Assembly (NCBI RefSeq): GCF_009664975.1
Contig: NZ_WJXB01000004.1
Span: forward strand, 186,001 to 250,000
Reading direction: 5' to 3'
DNA from: Paenibacillus monticola
GTDB taxonomy: Bacteria; Bacillota; Bacilli; Paenibacillales; Paenibacillaceae
DNA: 64,000 bases
A model generated the notes under the pieces. That model had not been told where the DNA came from, did not search any database, and saw nothing but the letters and a program-made list of their open reading frames with translations. The position numbers and the translations under genes are program-made. Of this stretch, positions 28,305-36,958 are shown one piece after another. Each line of letters begins with the position of its first letter. The stretch's first letter is position 1.

Positions 28305-29222
28305 ATGGATGATTTTGAGCGGTTAATTGAAAAGGAGTTTAGGGATAACCTGCAAGCTTACTTTATCGTACCGCATATGTATGAACTGGGAATTGCCTGT
28401 GTAGAGGAGAAGCTGCGGGAATCGATGCTATTTGGCAAGCTGACCGTACTTCACTATCGTATTTTTGAGGGAACTGGGGATGGGATATTCCGTGCGGCGG
28501 CGGCGGTGGAGCTGATGGTTCTTAGTCTTGATATTATTGATGATCTTCAGGACAAGGATAACAAGGGTATGGCCTGGAACCAGATGGCCCCGGAAATTGC
28601 ACTTAACATTGCCCTAGGACTATTGACGTTGTCACAGCAAATGCTATTAACTAGCGAATTCGCTCTGGAGCGGACGCATGAAGCTGCACAGGTGATGAGT
28701 AAACAGATTCTGACGGCCATAAATGGTCAAACGACAGATTTGCAGAATGATATAACGAATGAAGAGGACTATTTGTGTATGGTTAGGCAGAAATCAGCGG
28801 CTCTGCTTGTTGCTGCCTGTATGATCGGCACGCTGCTCGCAACAGGTGAATGGAACGCACAGGTGAGGGATTATGCTGAAGAGCTTGGGATCGCCGCGCA
28901 GATCAAGAATGATATTGGTGACCTGCTGAATTGGGAGAATAAAAATGATTTCTGGAACCGCAAGAAGACGCTGCCCACATTGTATCTGCTGGAGTCCATC
29001 TCGGAGGAAGAGAGCTGGATTCTAGATTATTTCGAGAAGCGCCTCCAACTGGAGGATGTGTTTCACCGCAGGGAAGAGATTGAGAAGATCCTAGAACAGA
29101 CAGGAACGCTTCTCTATACTTCGGTACGAATGAGAACGCACTATTACAATTATCTGGAGCTAGTAAATAAGCTGGGTATGGACTCCTATTGGACGGACCA
29201 AATCATTGCTTTAGCTGAATAG
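28305..29222 (+). CDS. comQ: ComQ-like isoprenyl transferase
   Basis: A 305-residue all-helical protein of the polyprenyl synthetase fold. The first Asp-rich motif is DDLQD at residues 79-83 and the second is NDIGD, as in ComQ enzymes rather than true chain-elongating synthases. Established: ComQ of Bacillus attaches a geranyl or farnesyl group to a Trp of pre-ComX and is needed for pheromone processing. The next gene encodes a 59-residue peptide ending FWAKF, then a ComP-like kinase and ComA-like regulator, which makes ComQ far more likely than a housekeeping prenyl synthase. GGGGGT precedes the ATG. It acts in the cytoplasm. Confidence 0.9.
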   Translation: MDDFERLIEKEFRDNLQAYFIVPHMYELGIACVEEKLRESMLFGKLTVLHYRIFEGTGDGIFRAAAAVELMVLSLDIIDDLQDKDNKGMAWNQMAPEIALNIALGLLTLSQQMLLTSEFALERTHEAAQVMSKQILTAINGQTTDLQNDITNEEDYLCMVRQKSAALLVAACMIGTLLATGEWNAQVRDYAEELGIAAQIKNDIGDLLNWENKNDFWNRKKTLPTLYLLESISEEESWILDYFEKRLQLEDVFHRREEIEKILEQTGTLLYTSVRMRTHYYNYLELVNKLGMDSYWTDQIIALAE

Positions 29223-29253
29223 ATTCAGTATCAACCACACATCACATTAAGAA

Positions 29254-29269
29254 CCGCAAGGATTTGCGG
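29254..29269 (+). promoter_or_regulatory. CCGCAA-N4-TTGCGG inverted repeat upstream of comX (ComA half-sites)
   Basis: CCGCAA (29254-29259), GGAT, TTGCGG (29264-29269) uses the same hexamers as the known ComA box TTGCGG-N4-CCGCAA but with the halves in swapped order. Its centre is about 64 bp before the predicted comX start site, a usual place for activators. It could alternatively act as an RNA hairpin. Confidence 0.45.
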
Positions 29270-29310
29270 GAAATACTAGTGCACTTAGCGTTTCTAGTAA
29301 TAGTTGGGAA

Positions 29311-29342
29311 TGCTATATTTAATCTAAGAGGCTAACCTCTTA
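29311..29342 (+). promoter_or_regulatory. Extended -10 promoter and 5' hairpin in front of comX
   Basis: TGCTATATT at 29311-29319 fits an extended -10; the -35 region is poor, as in activated promoters. TAAGAGG (29325-29331), CTAA, CCTCTTA (29336-29342) is a perfect 7-bp hairpin located right at the predicted transcript start and ending 10 bases before the comX ribosome binding site. Confidence 0.4.
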
Positions 29343-29365
29343 AAAACCGATTGGAGGAATGTAAT

Positions 29366-29545
29366 ATGTTAAAGGAATTGATTCAAAATTTGATGAAAGA
29401 TCCAGGGATGTATGCTCGTTTACAGAGCAATCAACTTCAATTGGCAGGAATTAGCGAAGTGGAACAAAGAGCATTAGTCGATGTAATTGGCAGCAGAAGT
29501 GATAAGAATGAAGTGATGAAGTCAATGTTTTGGGCGAAATTCTAG
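29366..29545 (+). CDS. comX: ComX-like pheromone precursor
   Basis: A 59-residue peptide from ATG 29366, seven bases after GGAGGA (a TTG at 29351 lies before that site and is rejected). The N-terminal half resembles pre-ComX leaders (LKELIQNLMKDPGMYARLQ), and the C terminus ends MKSMFWAKF with the single Trp at position 56, four residues from the end. Established: ComX is cut from the C-terminal part of its precursor and modified on a Trp. ComX peptides are highly variable, so the identification rests on size, position between comQ and comP, and the lone C-terminal Trp. The cleavage site cannot be predicted from sequence. Confidence 0.85.
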   Translation: MLKELIQNLMKDPGMYARLQSNQLQLAGISEVEQRALVDVIGSRSDKNEVMKSMFWAKF

Positions 29546-29566
29546 ATAGACTGGGAGGCAGCAGTT

Positions 29567-31945
29567 TTGTTGAAACTATCCAGAGTTGCTGTATTCTCGT
29601 TAATGATTACAATCCTAACGGTTTACTTATCTTATAGCATTCTACAGCATAGAATGATTGGTACGGATGTTGAAAAAGATAATACAGGTCAATATGTGGT
29701 AACTAAAGATACTCCCGCTGGATATTGGGGATATGGCCGTATTCTAGCGGGAGATATTATCATGGAAGTGGATGGAGAAATTCCATCCTCCGTATTCTTT
29801 ATAAAGAATTATAACGCTATAGAAGGGGCATCCACCATTCGTTTAATCCGAACTAACGCTGGCGGCGCTCAGCAAGACATTACTCTTACTGTAGATAAGG
29901 GGATTGGTCCAGAAGATCTTTTGTTGGAGTTTATTATACCCTTATGCTCCGTATTATTGTTTGCGGGATTTTCGTGGTTTGTTTACCATCGGAAGCAAGG
30001 CGATATGGCAGCTATCTACCTCATTCTATTTTTCTTATCCACTGGCTTGGCTTATTTCAGCTCCTTCTCATCAGGGAGAGCGAATCCGGTAGGAATGCTG
30101 ACCTTCTATTCTACATTCTCTTTAGTTCCTATTTTCTTCCTGCAATTTCTAAATCAATATCTCAAGCGTTATGAAGAGCCATTAGTCCGCAGAGGACTAT
30201 TTGTGGCTTTGTATTGCGTTGTCACTGTTATCCTCTCTCTTCTAGTCATAAGAATGCTGACGGGCTTCGACTTTTATTTTTTTGCAGGCGTTCCGCTGAT
30301 TCTACCTTTTTTTATAACTGTAAATTTGTATATTATTTATAGGCTAATCGAGAAATTTGTTAGACATCGCCGGGATTATCTGAGGACACTATTTAAGTTC
30401 ACGTTAATTGGGCATATGATCGGCTTTCTACCGTTTATTCTCTTTTTTGGTATGCCTCAACTGGTGGGTGTAAATCTTATTACTTCGCAGGTGGCCTCTA
30501 TTTTTCTATTAGGGATTCCAATTGTATATTTGTACATGTTTATGAACCGACAGTTATTTGATATTGATTTTCTATTAAATCGTTTTTTATACTTTACAAT
30601 TATTTCTTTTATTCCAACTTTGCTAATTACCACCTTTGGTGTGCTTATTTTGAACCAGCATGATTTTTCGTGGGTCAGATGTATACAGATGCTTCTGGTG
30701 GTTTACCTTATGCTCACTCTTTTTCTGTTTTGTAAGGAATATGCGGACTTCCGTCTAAGACCGAATTTCAATAAAGATCTGTATAACTTTCAGGGAAGTT
30801 TGGATCGTTTCTCGACTCGCATCTCACGTGTAATGAAGCGTGCAGACCTGGAGCGGGTCTTGGAACAAGAGATCCTGTCTACCTTACTAGTCAAAAAGAT
30901 GACCTTTCTGGAAGTGAGCAAAGAGCGCGTGCATGCTTCCCAGTCCAATACAGGGGCTAAGGGCATCCATCCTTCGGTGATATCTGCACTGCAGAACTCG
31001 GTCCATCAACTGACGGTCGGAGAGACAGTATCAGTTCCCTATGGGTTGTGTATCGTTATGGGACACAAGGGCTCAACCTTTCATGTGCTCTGGCTGGATG
31101 ATAAAGAGAACCAGACGAAATATAATCTGGATGAGTTGGGCTGGTTGAAGACTTTGGCTAATTATACCGCTATCGTCTATGAGAACCTGTACCTGATTGA
31201 AAGCTTGATTGAGGATCTGGAACTGGAATTCCAGAAGCAGAAGGGTGCTTCGCCTTGGGTGATGCGGTTGATCTTTAATTTGTCGGAGATTGAACGGCGT
31301 AGACTGGCTGCAGACCTGCACGACTCAGCGCTGCAGGACCAGCTAATCTGGTACCGTAAGCTTGAATCCGTCATGCTGGATCATGTCATATCTGCTGAGC
31401 TATATCAGGAGCTTGAGACGATTCACGAAGGTCTGCTGGATGTGATTCACCAGATTCGTGAGACCTGCAACGAGATGAGACCCCCACTTCTCAAGGAAAT
31501 GGGGATTGTGGAGGCGCTAGGGCATCTGTTCGAACAGACCCAAATCCGTTCGGATTATGCCATTGATTTCCGTGTGAAGCGGTTCACCGCAGAATTGAAT
31601 GATGAACAGACGTTAGCCCTATTCCGCATTGTTCAGGAGTTGCTGCGCAATGCCAGCAAGCATGCGAGTGCCTCAACCGTTATTATTGAGCTAGAGCAGA
31701 GGGAGAGCATTCGGCTTTTGTACAAAGATAATGGAATTGGCATGGAGCTGGGCGAATTAAGTGACTCCTATCAGCACATGGGCTTATCGGGTATTAAGGA
31801 GAGAGTTCGCAGTCTAGAAGGGGAGATTGAGTTCCAATCCGTGGTGGGTGAAGGACTGGAAATCAGCATTAGTCTGCCGTTAGAGTCAGTGAGTACAGCA
31901 ATGGAGGGTAAGGATGAATCGGATGATAAATATCTTGTTGGTTGA
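29567..31945 (+). CDS. comP: ComP-like membrane histidine kinase
   Basis: A 792-residue kinase from TTG 29567 with GGGAGG eight bases upstream. After a first membrane segment (about 7-25) there is an outside PDZ-like region (about 45-118; YGRILAGDIIMEVDGE), which Bacillus ComP also has. About six to eight membrane segments follow (about 122-400), then a cytoplasmic linker. The HisKA_3 helix (RRRLAADLHDSALQDQL, His585) and HATPase_c end the protein (QELLRNASKHA, DNGIGM, GLSGIKERV). It would sense ComX outside and phosphorylate ComA. The 3' end overlaps comA by 32 bases. It follows comX by 21 bases. Confidence 0.9.
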   Translation: MLKLSRVAVFSLMITILTVYLSYSILQHRMIGTDVEKDNTGQYVVTKDTPAGYWGYGRILAGDIIMEVDGEIPSSVFFIKNYNAIEGASTIRLIRTNAGGAQQDITLTVDKGIGPEDLLLEFIIPLCSVLLFAGFSWFVYHRKQGDMAAIYLILFFLSTGLAYFSSFSSGRANPVGMLTFYSTFSLVPIFFLQFLNQYLKRYEEPLVRRGLFVALYCVVTVILSLLVIRMLTGFDFYFFAGVPLILPFFITVNLYIIYRLIEKFVRHRRDYLRTLFKFTLIGHMIGFLPFILFFGMPQLVGVNLITSQVASIFLLGIPIVYLYMFMNRQLFDIDFLLNRFLYFTIISFIPTLLITTFGVLILNQHDFSWVRCIQMLLVVYLMLTLFLFCKEYADFRLRPNFNKDLYNFQGSLDRFSTRISRVMKRADLERVLEQEILSTLLVKKMTFLEVSKERVHASQSNTGAKGIHPSVISALQNSVHQLTVGETVSVPYGLCIVMGHKGSTFHVLWLDDKENQTKYNLDELGWLKTLANYTAIVYENLYLIESLIEDLELEFQKQKGASPWVMRLIFNLSEIERRRLAADLHDSALQDQLIWYRKLESVMLDHVISAELYQELETIHEGLLDVIHQIRETCNEMRPPLLKEMGIVEALGHLFEQTQIRSDYAIDFRVKRFTAELNDEQTLALFRIVQELLRNASKHASASTVIIELEQRESIRLLYKDNGIGMELGELSDSYQHMGLSGIKERVRSLEGEIEFQSVVGEGLEISISLPLESVSTAMEGKDESDDKYLVG

Positions 31946-32582
31946 TGACCATCCTTCCGTAGGCGAAGGAACCAAAAATATGATTGAGCAGGATGCAGAG
32001 ATGCAGGTGACCGTTATTTTATCGGCCATGGAAGCGCTGGAGCTGGTCAAGACGGAAACCTTCGACGTGATGCTGTTCGATCTGAATATGCCGGTAATTA
32101 GCGGTCTCGAACTGACCAAGAGGATGATGAGCGCTCACCCAGATAGCCGGGTATTAATCTATACGGGCTATGAGATTAGCCCTCATTTCAATCTGCTGAT
32201 TGAATCTGGAGTCTCGGGCTTTGTAAGCAAGACGGTCACCCGAGTGCAGCTTCTTAACGCCATACGCTGCGCGCTCCGAGATGAAGCAGTGATTCCGGTA
32301 TCGCTGCTGCGGCAGCTTCGCCGTCGGGAGATTCGCTTAAACGAATCCAGGGAAGAGAGGGCCCTGGAAGCTGTATCGATCAATGAGCGCGAGCAGGAAA
32401 TTCTGCAAGAGGTAGCTAGCGGGAGTGCGAATAAGGATATTGCTGGCAAGCTGCTGATGAGTCAACGGACGGTTGAATATAACCTGACGCGGATATTTGA
32501 GAAGCTGGGCGTTCGTTCGCGGGCAGAGGCGGTAGTTGAGGCCAGACGACTGAACTTGATTCATTCTAGTGATTTTTTGTGA
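31914..32582 (+). CDS. comA: ComA-like response regulator (NarL/LuxR type)
   Basis: A 222-residue regulator from ATG 31914 inside the comP 3' end, with GGAGGG upstream. The receiver (about 1-125) has LLVDDHPSV, phosphoacceptor Asp56 in LFDLNMPVISG, and SKTV. The LuxR-type HTH is at about 155-215 (NEREQEILQEVASGSANKDIAGKLL, TVEYNLTRIFEKLGVRSRAEAV). In Bacillus, ComA-phosphate activates srf and other density-dependent genes. The regulon here is unknown; a site with ComA half-motifs lies upstream of comX. Confidence 0.9.
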   Translation: MNRMINILLVDDHPSVGEGTKNMIEQDAEMQVTVILSAMEALELVKTETFDVMLFDLNMPVISGLELTKRMMSAHPDSRVLIYTGYEISPHFNLLIESGVSGFVSKTVTRVQLLNAIRCALRDEAVIPVSLLRQLRRREIRLNESREERALEAVSINEREQEILQEVASGSANKDIAGKLLMSQRTVEYNLTRIFEKLGVRSRAEAVVEARRLNLIHSSDFL

Positions 32583-32675
32583 ACGAATGAGCTGAAACTG
32601 AAATGTATAAGAAGCCGTCACCTTAAACATCCTATAGAGGAGCAGGAGCATTTCAGAAGGGAGATATTCTCATTT

Positions 32676-32954
32676 ATGAAACGTTACGATACTACTCTGC
32701 AGGATAGCAGCACTGCGGCTCAGACGAAGAATTCAGTTAATAAACTGCATGACTCTGTCTCGCAGGCTTTGAGCCATCCGAATGAACAGACCATTTCCCA
32801 GGCTGAGAATAGCTTGGAACATGCAGAAGAAGCCGTTCGTGTAGCCGGTCGCTCCTTAAATGATCAAGGTGTAGAATTTGCCGAACAAATATTAGATGAC
32901 GAGAAGACTAGACTGGCTGCGCTGGATAAGCCAGATAGTCCACTTAATCGCTAA
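32676..32954 (+). CDS. Small hydrophilic helical protein, unknown function
   Basis: A 92-residue, charged, Gln/Ala/Glu-rich protein with predicted long helices (SQAENSLEHAEEAVRVAGRSL). No signal peptide or membrane segment. A GGGAGA lies about 11 bases before the ATG. It lies 94 bp after comA, on the same strand, and ends before a terminator. I do not recognise the family. It could be part of the com transcript or its own unit. Confidence 0.6.
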   Translation: MKRYDTTLQDSSTAAQTKNSVNKLHDSVSQALSHPNEQTISQAENSLEHAEEAVRVAGRSLNDQGVEFAEQILDDEKTRLAALDKPDSPLNR

Positions 32955-32968
32955 ACGATCCTTACTTG

Positions 32969-33010
32969 CAGCCTGTGAAGCCTATGCGCTTCGCAGGCTG
33001 TTCTTTCTTT
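32969..33010 (+). terminator. Terminator before the NO synthase gene
   Basis: CAGCCTGTGAAG (32969-32980) pairs with CTTCGCAGGCTG (32989-33000), one mismatch, followed by TTCTTTCTTT. Confidence 0.75.
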
Positions 33011-33106
33011 CGACAGGCTGGGTTGCGTTGAAAAGATGTGGTAACCATAGCTCAATGTTATACTTTATTTATGGCAAGACTGGCAAAAGATCAGGGAGTG
33101 AGCAGG

Positions 33107-34324
33107 GTGGGTAACAAGAGTATCGAAGAGTTGACAGCTCAGGCAGAGGCATTCATTGAGCTTTGTTATACAGAGCTGGAGAAGTCTGAGGCTGAAATAG
33201 AGCAACGTATTCTGGAAATACGTTCTGAGATACATGCATCTGGCACCTATCACCATACACAAGAGGAACTGGTGCACGGAGCACGAATGGCTTGGCGCCA
33301 TAATAGTCGCTGTATCGGTCGCCTGTTCTGGCACACTTTGGAGGTGTTGGATGCCCGCGAGGCGAAGACCGAGGAGCAGGTAGCGGAAGAACTGCTGCAG
33401 CACTTGAAGCAGGCGAATAACGGAGGACGTATTCGTCCGGTAATTACTGTCTTTCATAGTGGTGAAGACGCCGCTCAGCGTATCCGCATCTGGAACCATC
33501 AGTTAGTTCGCTATGCCGGTTATCCAGAGACTGCTAATAAGTCCCGTTCCGGCGATCCGGTATCGGACGCCTTCACTCGTGTCTGCCAGCAGCTCGGTTG
33601 GCAGGGAACAGGCGGAGACTTTGATGTGCTGCCGTTGGTTATTAGTATCGGGGACGGCCAACCTCGCTGGTTTCCCATTCCCAGACACCTTGTACAAGAG
33701 GTGCCTTTAAGTCATCCCGAGATCTCCCGTTTTCCAGAGCTGCAGCTGCGCTGGTATTCCGTTCCCATCGTTTCGGATATGCAGCTGGAGATCGGTGGGA
33801 TTTCTTACTCGGCTGCTCCTTTTAACGGCTGGTATATGGAAACCGAAATCGGTTCCCGCAATCTGGGAGATACCGGACGTTATAACCGTTTGCCCGCTGT
33901 TGCTGATTTACTGGGACTGGATCGTTCCACCAACACTTCGTTATGGAAGGATCGGGCTCTGCTTGAATTGAACCGTGCGGTGCTGTACTCTTTCAAGCAG
34001 GCAGGTGTCAGTATTGTTGACCATCACACCGCAGCTGATCAGTTTGTGCGTTTCCAACAGCAAGAAGAGGAACGTGGACGGCAGGTATCCGGCCGCTGGT
34101 CCTGGCTTATTCCACCTATGTCCCCATCGGCTACTCCGATCTGGCATGACCGCACCATAAAGGAACTTGATCTCAGCCCCCGCTTTCTTTACCAAAAGTC
34201 GGCCTATGCGGGCTGGTTGAAGGAGACAGACCAGCAGCAGGGTAGAGATGGCGTGGAGAAATCCGAGATAGACATGCAACCAGTGGAAATGGCTTGTCCC
34301 TTTCACCATAAGACTGATACATAG
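33107..34324 (+). CDS. nos: Bacterial nitric oxide synthase oxygenase
   Basis: A 405-residue oxygenase-only NOS. I chose GTG 33107, eight bases after GGGAG; ATG 33071 and the longer frame to 33038 lack a ribosome binding site. The haem-ligand motif WRHNSRCIGR gives Cys69, close to Cys66 of the Bacillus subtilis enzyme. Substrate and pterin region motifs are also visible (WYSVPIVSDMQLEIGGI, FNGWYMETEIGSRNL, SWLIPPMSPSATPIWH). It makes NO and citrulline from arginine using external reductases; bacterial NO has been linked to oxidative-stress and antibiotic tolerance. The C-terminal 30 residues after the catalytic core (QQQGRDGVEKS onward) are an extra tail. Confidence 0.95.
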   Translation: MGNKSIEELTAQAEAFIELCYTELEKSEAEIEQRILEIRSEIHASGTYHHTQEELVHGARMAWRHNSRCIGRLFWHTLEVLDAREAKTEEQVAEELLQHLKQANNGGRIRPVITVFHSGEDAAQRIRIWNHQLVRYAGYPETANKSRSGDPVSDAFTRVCQQLGWQGTGGDFDVLPLVISIGDGQPRWFPIPRHLVQEVPLSHPEISRFPELQLRWYSVPIVSDMQLEIGGISYSAAPFNGWYMETEIGSRNLGDTGRYNRLPAVADLLGLDRSTNTSLWKDRALLELNRAVLYSFKQAGVSIVDHHTAADQFVRFQQQEEERGRQVSGRWSWLIPPMSPSATPIWHDRTIKELDLSPRFLYQKSAYAGWLKETDQQQGRDGVEKSEIDMQPVEMACPFHHKTDT

Positions 34325-34401
34325 CCGTATTCCTTTTGGGAATGAGATTGTTGAAGCATGATATAATGAGGCAAAATAGAATCTGGTGAGGAGAGCTACT
34401 T

Positions 34402-35142
34402 ATGATAGGTCGCAGCGGAAATCCGGCGTTAAATGACAAAACCTTTGATCGGACGGATCGTTATTCCGGACAAGAGCGAATGACAATCAATGGAACTGTA
34501 AACAGAGCGTTTATAACACTTATTATGCTGCTCGGCGGTGCGTTTAGCATCTGGATGTTGTATTTTGAAGGTCAGAATGTATTTCCTTATGTAATAGGAG
34601 GGGCAATTCTTGGCTTTATCCTGGCTTTAATTGTAAGCTTCAAGCCTACAGCGGCTCCTTATCTGGTGCCGATCTATGCAATAGCTGAAGGGGTGTTTCT
34701 GGGTGGGCTTTCAGCATCGTATGAATCTTTATACAACGGGATCACTTTACAGGCAGCATTACTAACCATCTGCGTATTCTTCGCTTTGCTTTTGGCGTAC
34801 AAGACTAGAGTCATTAAGGCCACGGAGAAATTTAAGCTTGGCGTATTAGCGGCTACAGGCGGAATTGCCTTGGTCTACCTGCTTAGCTTTGTACTTGGGA
34901 TGTTCGGCGTTACGGTTCCATATCTGCACGACAACAGCTTAATCGGTATTGGCATATCGGTGGTTATCGTGATCGTTGCCGCCCTAAATCTCGTATTGGA
35001 TTTCAATTTCATCGAGACCGGAGCGGAGCAAGGTGCGCCGAAGTACATGGAATGGTATGGGGCATTTGGCTTAACAGTTACGCTCGTCTGGTTATATGTT
35101 GAGATCCTGCGTCTGCTGTCCAAGCTGCGGAGCCGCAACTAA
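34402..35142 (+). CDS. Bax inhibitor-1/YccA-family membrane protein
   Basis: A 246-residue protein with about seven membrane segments from residue 32 onward. The N-terminal cytoplasmic part (SGNPALNDKTF, MTINGTVNRAFITL) and the ending region with EWYGAFGLTVTLVWLYVEILRLL are typical of the bacterial Bax-inhibitor-1 group in Firmicutes. Some bacterial members (YetJ) conduct calcium in a pH-dependent way; whether this one does is not known. GGAGAG precedes the ATG. Single-gene unit, converging with a POT transporter on a shared terminator. Confidence 0.88.
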   Translation: MIGRSGNPALNDKTFDRTDRYSGQERMTINGTVNRAFITLIMLLGGAFSIWMLYFEGQNVFPYVIGGAILGFILALIVSFKPTAAPYLVPIYAIAEGVFLGGLSASYESLYNGITLQAALLTICVFFALLLAYKTRVIKATEKFKLGVLAATGGIALVYLLSFVLGMFGVTVPYLHDNSLIGIGISVVIVIVAALNLVLDFNFIETGAEQGAPKYMEWYGAFGLTVTLVWLYVEILRLLSKLRSRN

Positions 35143-35160
35143 TCTATGCTCCTCAATTAA

Positions 35161-35213
35161 AAAAGCCCTCTGGCCTTTGTGAAATATCTTTCACAGAGTA
35201 CCAGAGGGCTTTT
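35161..35213. terminator. Bidirectional terminator between BI-1 and POT genes
   Basis: AAAAGCCCTCTGG (35161-35173) pairs perfectly with CCAGAGGGCTTTT (35201-35213); an internal GTGAAA/TTTCAC stem extends it. T-runs on both strands. Confidence 0.9.
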
Positions 35214-35236
35214 GAACTTTAATCAGCTAGTTTAGG

Positions 35237-36733
35237 CTACCGCACACCCTTCATAAAGCCTTGAATCTTGGCAGAAAGCATGAAGAGCAGCAGACTCAGC
35301 AGGAGCGCGGCTCCGCCGATGACACCAAAGTACAACATTTCGGTATCAGCGTTGTAGAATTTAACAATCTGGGCATTGATAGCCTGGGCCGCGGCGTTGG
35401 ATAGGAACCACAAGCTCATTGTTTGGGCGGAGAAGGCCACAGGTGCTAATTTGGTAGTGACTGACAGTCCTACTGGTGACAGGCATAACTCCCCAATCAC
35501 TACGATGAGATAGCTTAGAACGAGCCAAAGCGGGTTAACCAACGAGTTATTACCGCCAAAGTAAGCCGGTACAAGAATGACCAGGAAGGATAAGCCGGCG
35601 AATAGCAGGCCTAGCGAGAATTTGGTGGGAACAGAGGGCTGACGAGCCCCAAGCTTCACCCAAAGCCAAGCAAATACAGGTGCGAGTATAATAATAAACA
35701 ACGGATTAAGCGATTGGAACCAGGCAGGAGAAAGCTGGATTCCAGCAAACTCCAGTTGGGTACGCTTGTCTGCATAATTAGCAAGAATGGTTGATCCCTG
35801 CTCTTGAATAGCCCAGAACATCACCGATGCAATAAATAGCGGAATATAAGCGAGGATTCTGGAACGCTCAATAACAGTTGTTTTTGGGCTGCGGTACATG
35901 ACAATGAAATATAGAGTCGGAATTAGAATCCCTAAGATGCCGATAAGAGCGATAAAGGTATCAAAGGTTAATAACCCCATTGGAATGGCGATAGCGATCA
36001 GGATAATAATTACTGCTGCACCAATTCCCATGAAGCTGAAGGTTTTTTTCTTTTCAGTGGCGGAAAGCGGATTCGCTATGATAGTACCAGCCAGACCTAG
36101 ATTTTTTTTCTTGGTCAGGATAAAGATCAGCAATCCCGCAAACATCCCGACAGCAGCAATAGCAAAACCTAAGTGGAAGTTGTCATAATTCATCCCTATA
36201 GTTCCTACAATTAAAGGAGCAAGGAATCCCCCGAGATTAATTCCCATGTAAAAGATACTGAATCCTGCATCCCGGCGATGGTCTTTTTCACTGTAAATTT
36301 CACCTACAACGCTGGATACATTTGGTTTCAGTAGTCCAGTACCCATTACAATCAAGAGCATGGACAGGAAGAACATTGCTGTGCCCGCAGGAATTGCCAA
36401 AGCAATATGCCCGAACATAATCAATATTCCACCGTAAAAAATCGATTTTGAAGGTCCTAATATTCTGTCGGCAAACCAGCCACCGATAATGCCAGACATA
36501 TACACAAGTGATCCATAGATGGACATAATCGCTAGAGCGGTATTTTCAGCAAAACCCAAGCCGCCTTTGGATACCTCGTAATACATAAAATAAACAAGGA
36601 TAGCTCTCATCCCATAATAGGAGAAGCGCTCCCAGAACTCTGTGAAGAAAAGAGTGAACAGACCTTTGGGATGTCCAAAAAATCCTTTTTGTGGCACACT
36701 CTCTACAATGGTTTGTCTGTTTATATCTGTCAA
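35237..36733 (-). CDS. POT/PTR-family proton-coupled di/tripeptide transporter
   Basis: A 498-residue membrane protein with about 14 hydrophobic segments. The POT signature EFWERFSYYGMRAIL (ExxERFxYYG) lies at about residues 32-46, and FSIFYMGINLGGFLAPLIVG is the PTR2 second signature. POT carriers import di- and tripeptides with protons, as DtpT does in lactococci. It stands alone, with about 220 bp of divergent space to the tetR gene at 36959. No regulator site was found for it. Confidence 0.93.
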   Translation of the reverse strand: MTDINRQTIVESVPQKGFFGHPKGLFTLFFTEFWERFSYYGMRAILVYFMYYEVSKGGLGFAENTALAIMSIYGSLVYMSGIIGGWFADRILGPSKSIFYGGILIMFGHIALAIPAGTAMFFLSMLLIVMGTGLLKPNVSSVVGEIYSEKDHRRDAGFSIFYMGINLGGFLAPLIVGTIGMNYDNFHLGFAIAAVGMFAGLLIFILTKKKNLGLAGTIIANPLSATEKKKTFSFMGIGAAVIIILIAIAIPMGLLTFDTFIALIGILGILIPTLYFIVMYRSPKTTVIERSRILAYIPLFIASVMFWAIQEQGSTILANYADKRTQLEFAGIQLSPAWFQSLNPLFIIILAPVFAWLWVKLGARQPSVPTKFSLGLLFAGLSFLVILVPAYFGGNNSLVNPLWLVLSYLIVVIGELCLSPVGLSVTTKLAPVAFSAQTMSLWFLSNAAAQAINAQIVKFYNADTEMLYFGVIGGAALLLSLLLFMLSAKIQGFMKGVR

Positions 36734-36879
36734 TCGGACAACCTCCCTGTCGTAAATCGAAAAAAGACATCCCTAAAAGGATATGCCCTAGTATCATGTT
36801 ACAGTTGTGTCAGCCTATCGTCAAGTTCATTTCCCTTCCAGAAAGTGAATCTAAACCTGCTGTGGAGAGTCAAATAGGG

Positions 36880-36933
36880 TTGAATTATAAAAAAGCAACG
36901 GTTATAATGAATTATATAGTGATTGATCAATAA
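36880..36933 (+). promoter_or_regulatory. tetR promoter with ATTGATCAAT operator
   Basis: TTGAAT at 36880-36885, a 17-bp spacer and TATAAT at 36903-36908 form a good promoter. TAGTGATTGATCAATAA at 36917-36933, with the perfect palindrome ATTGATCAAT, sits at the expected start site. The identical 17 bases recur at 37577-37593. Confidence 0.7.
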
Positions 36934-36958
36934 CTAAAATCCCTGTGAGGAGGACACT

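Noticed and set aside
33023..33064. Promoter for nos with TTGAAA and TATACT
   Set aside because: The spacer would be 25 bp, too long for a sigma-A promoter.
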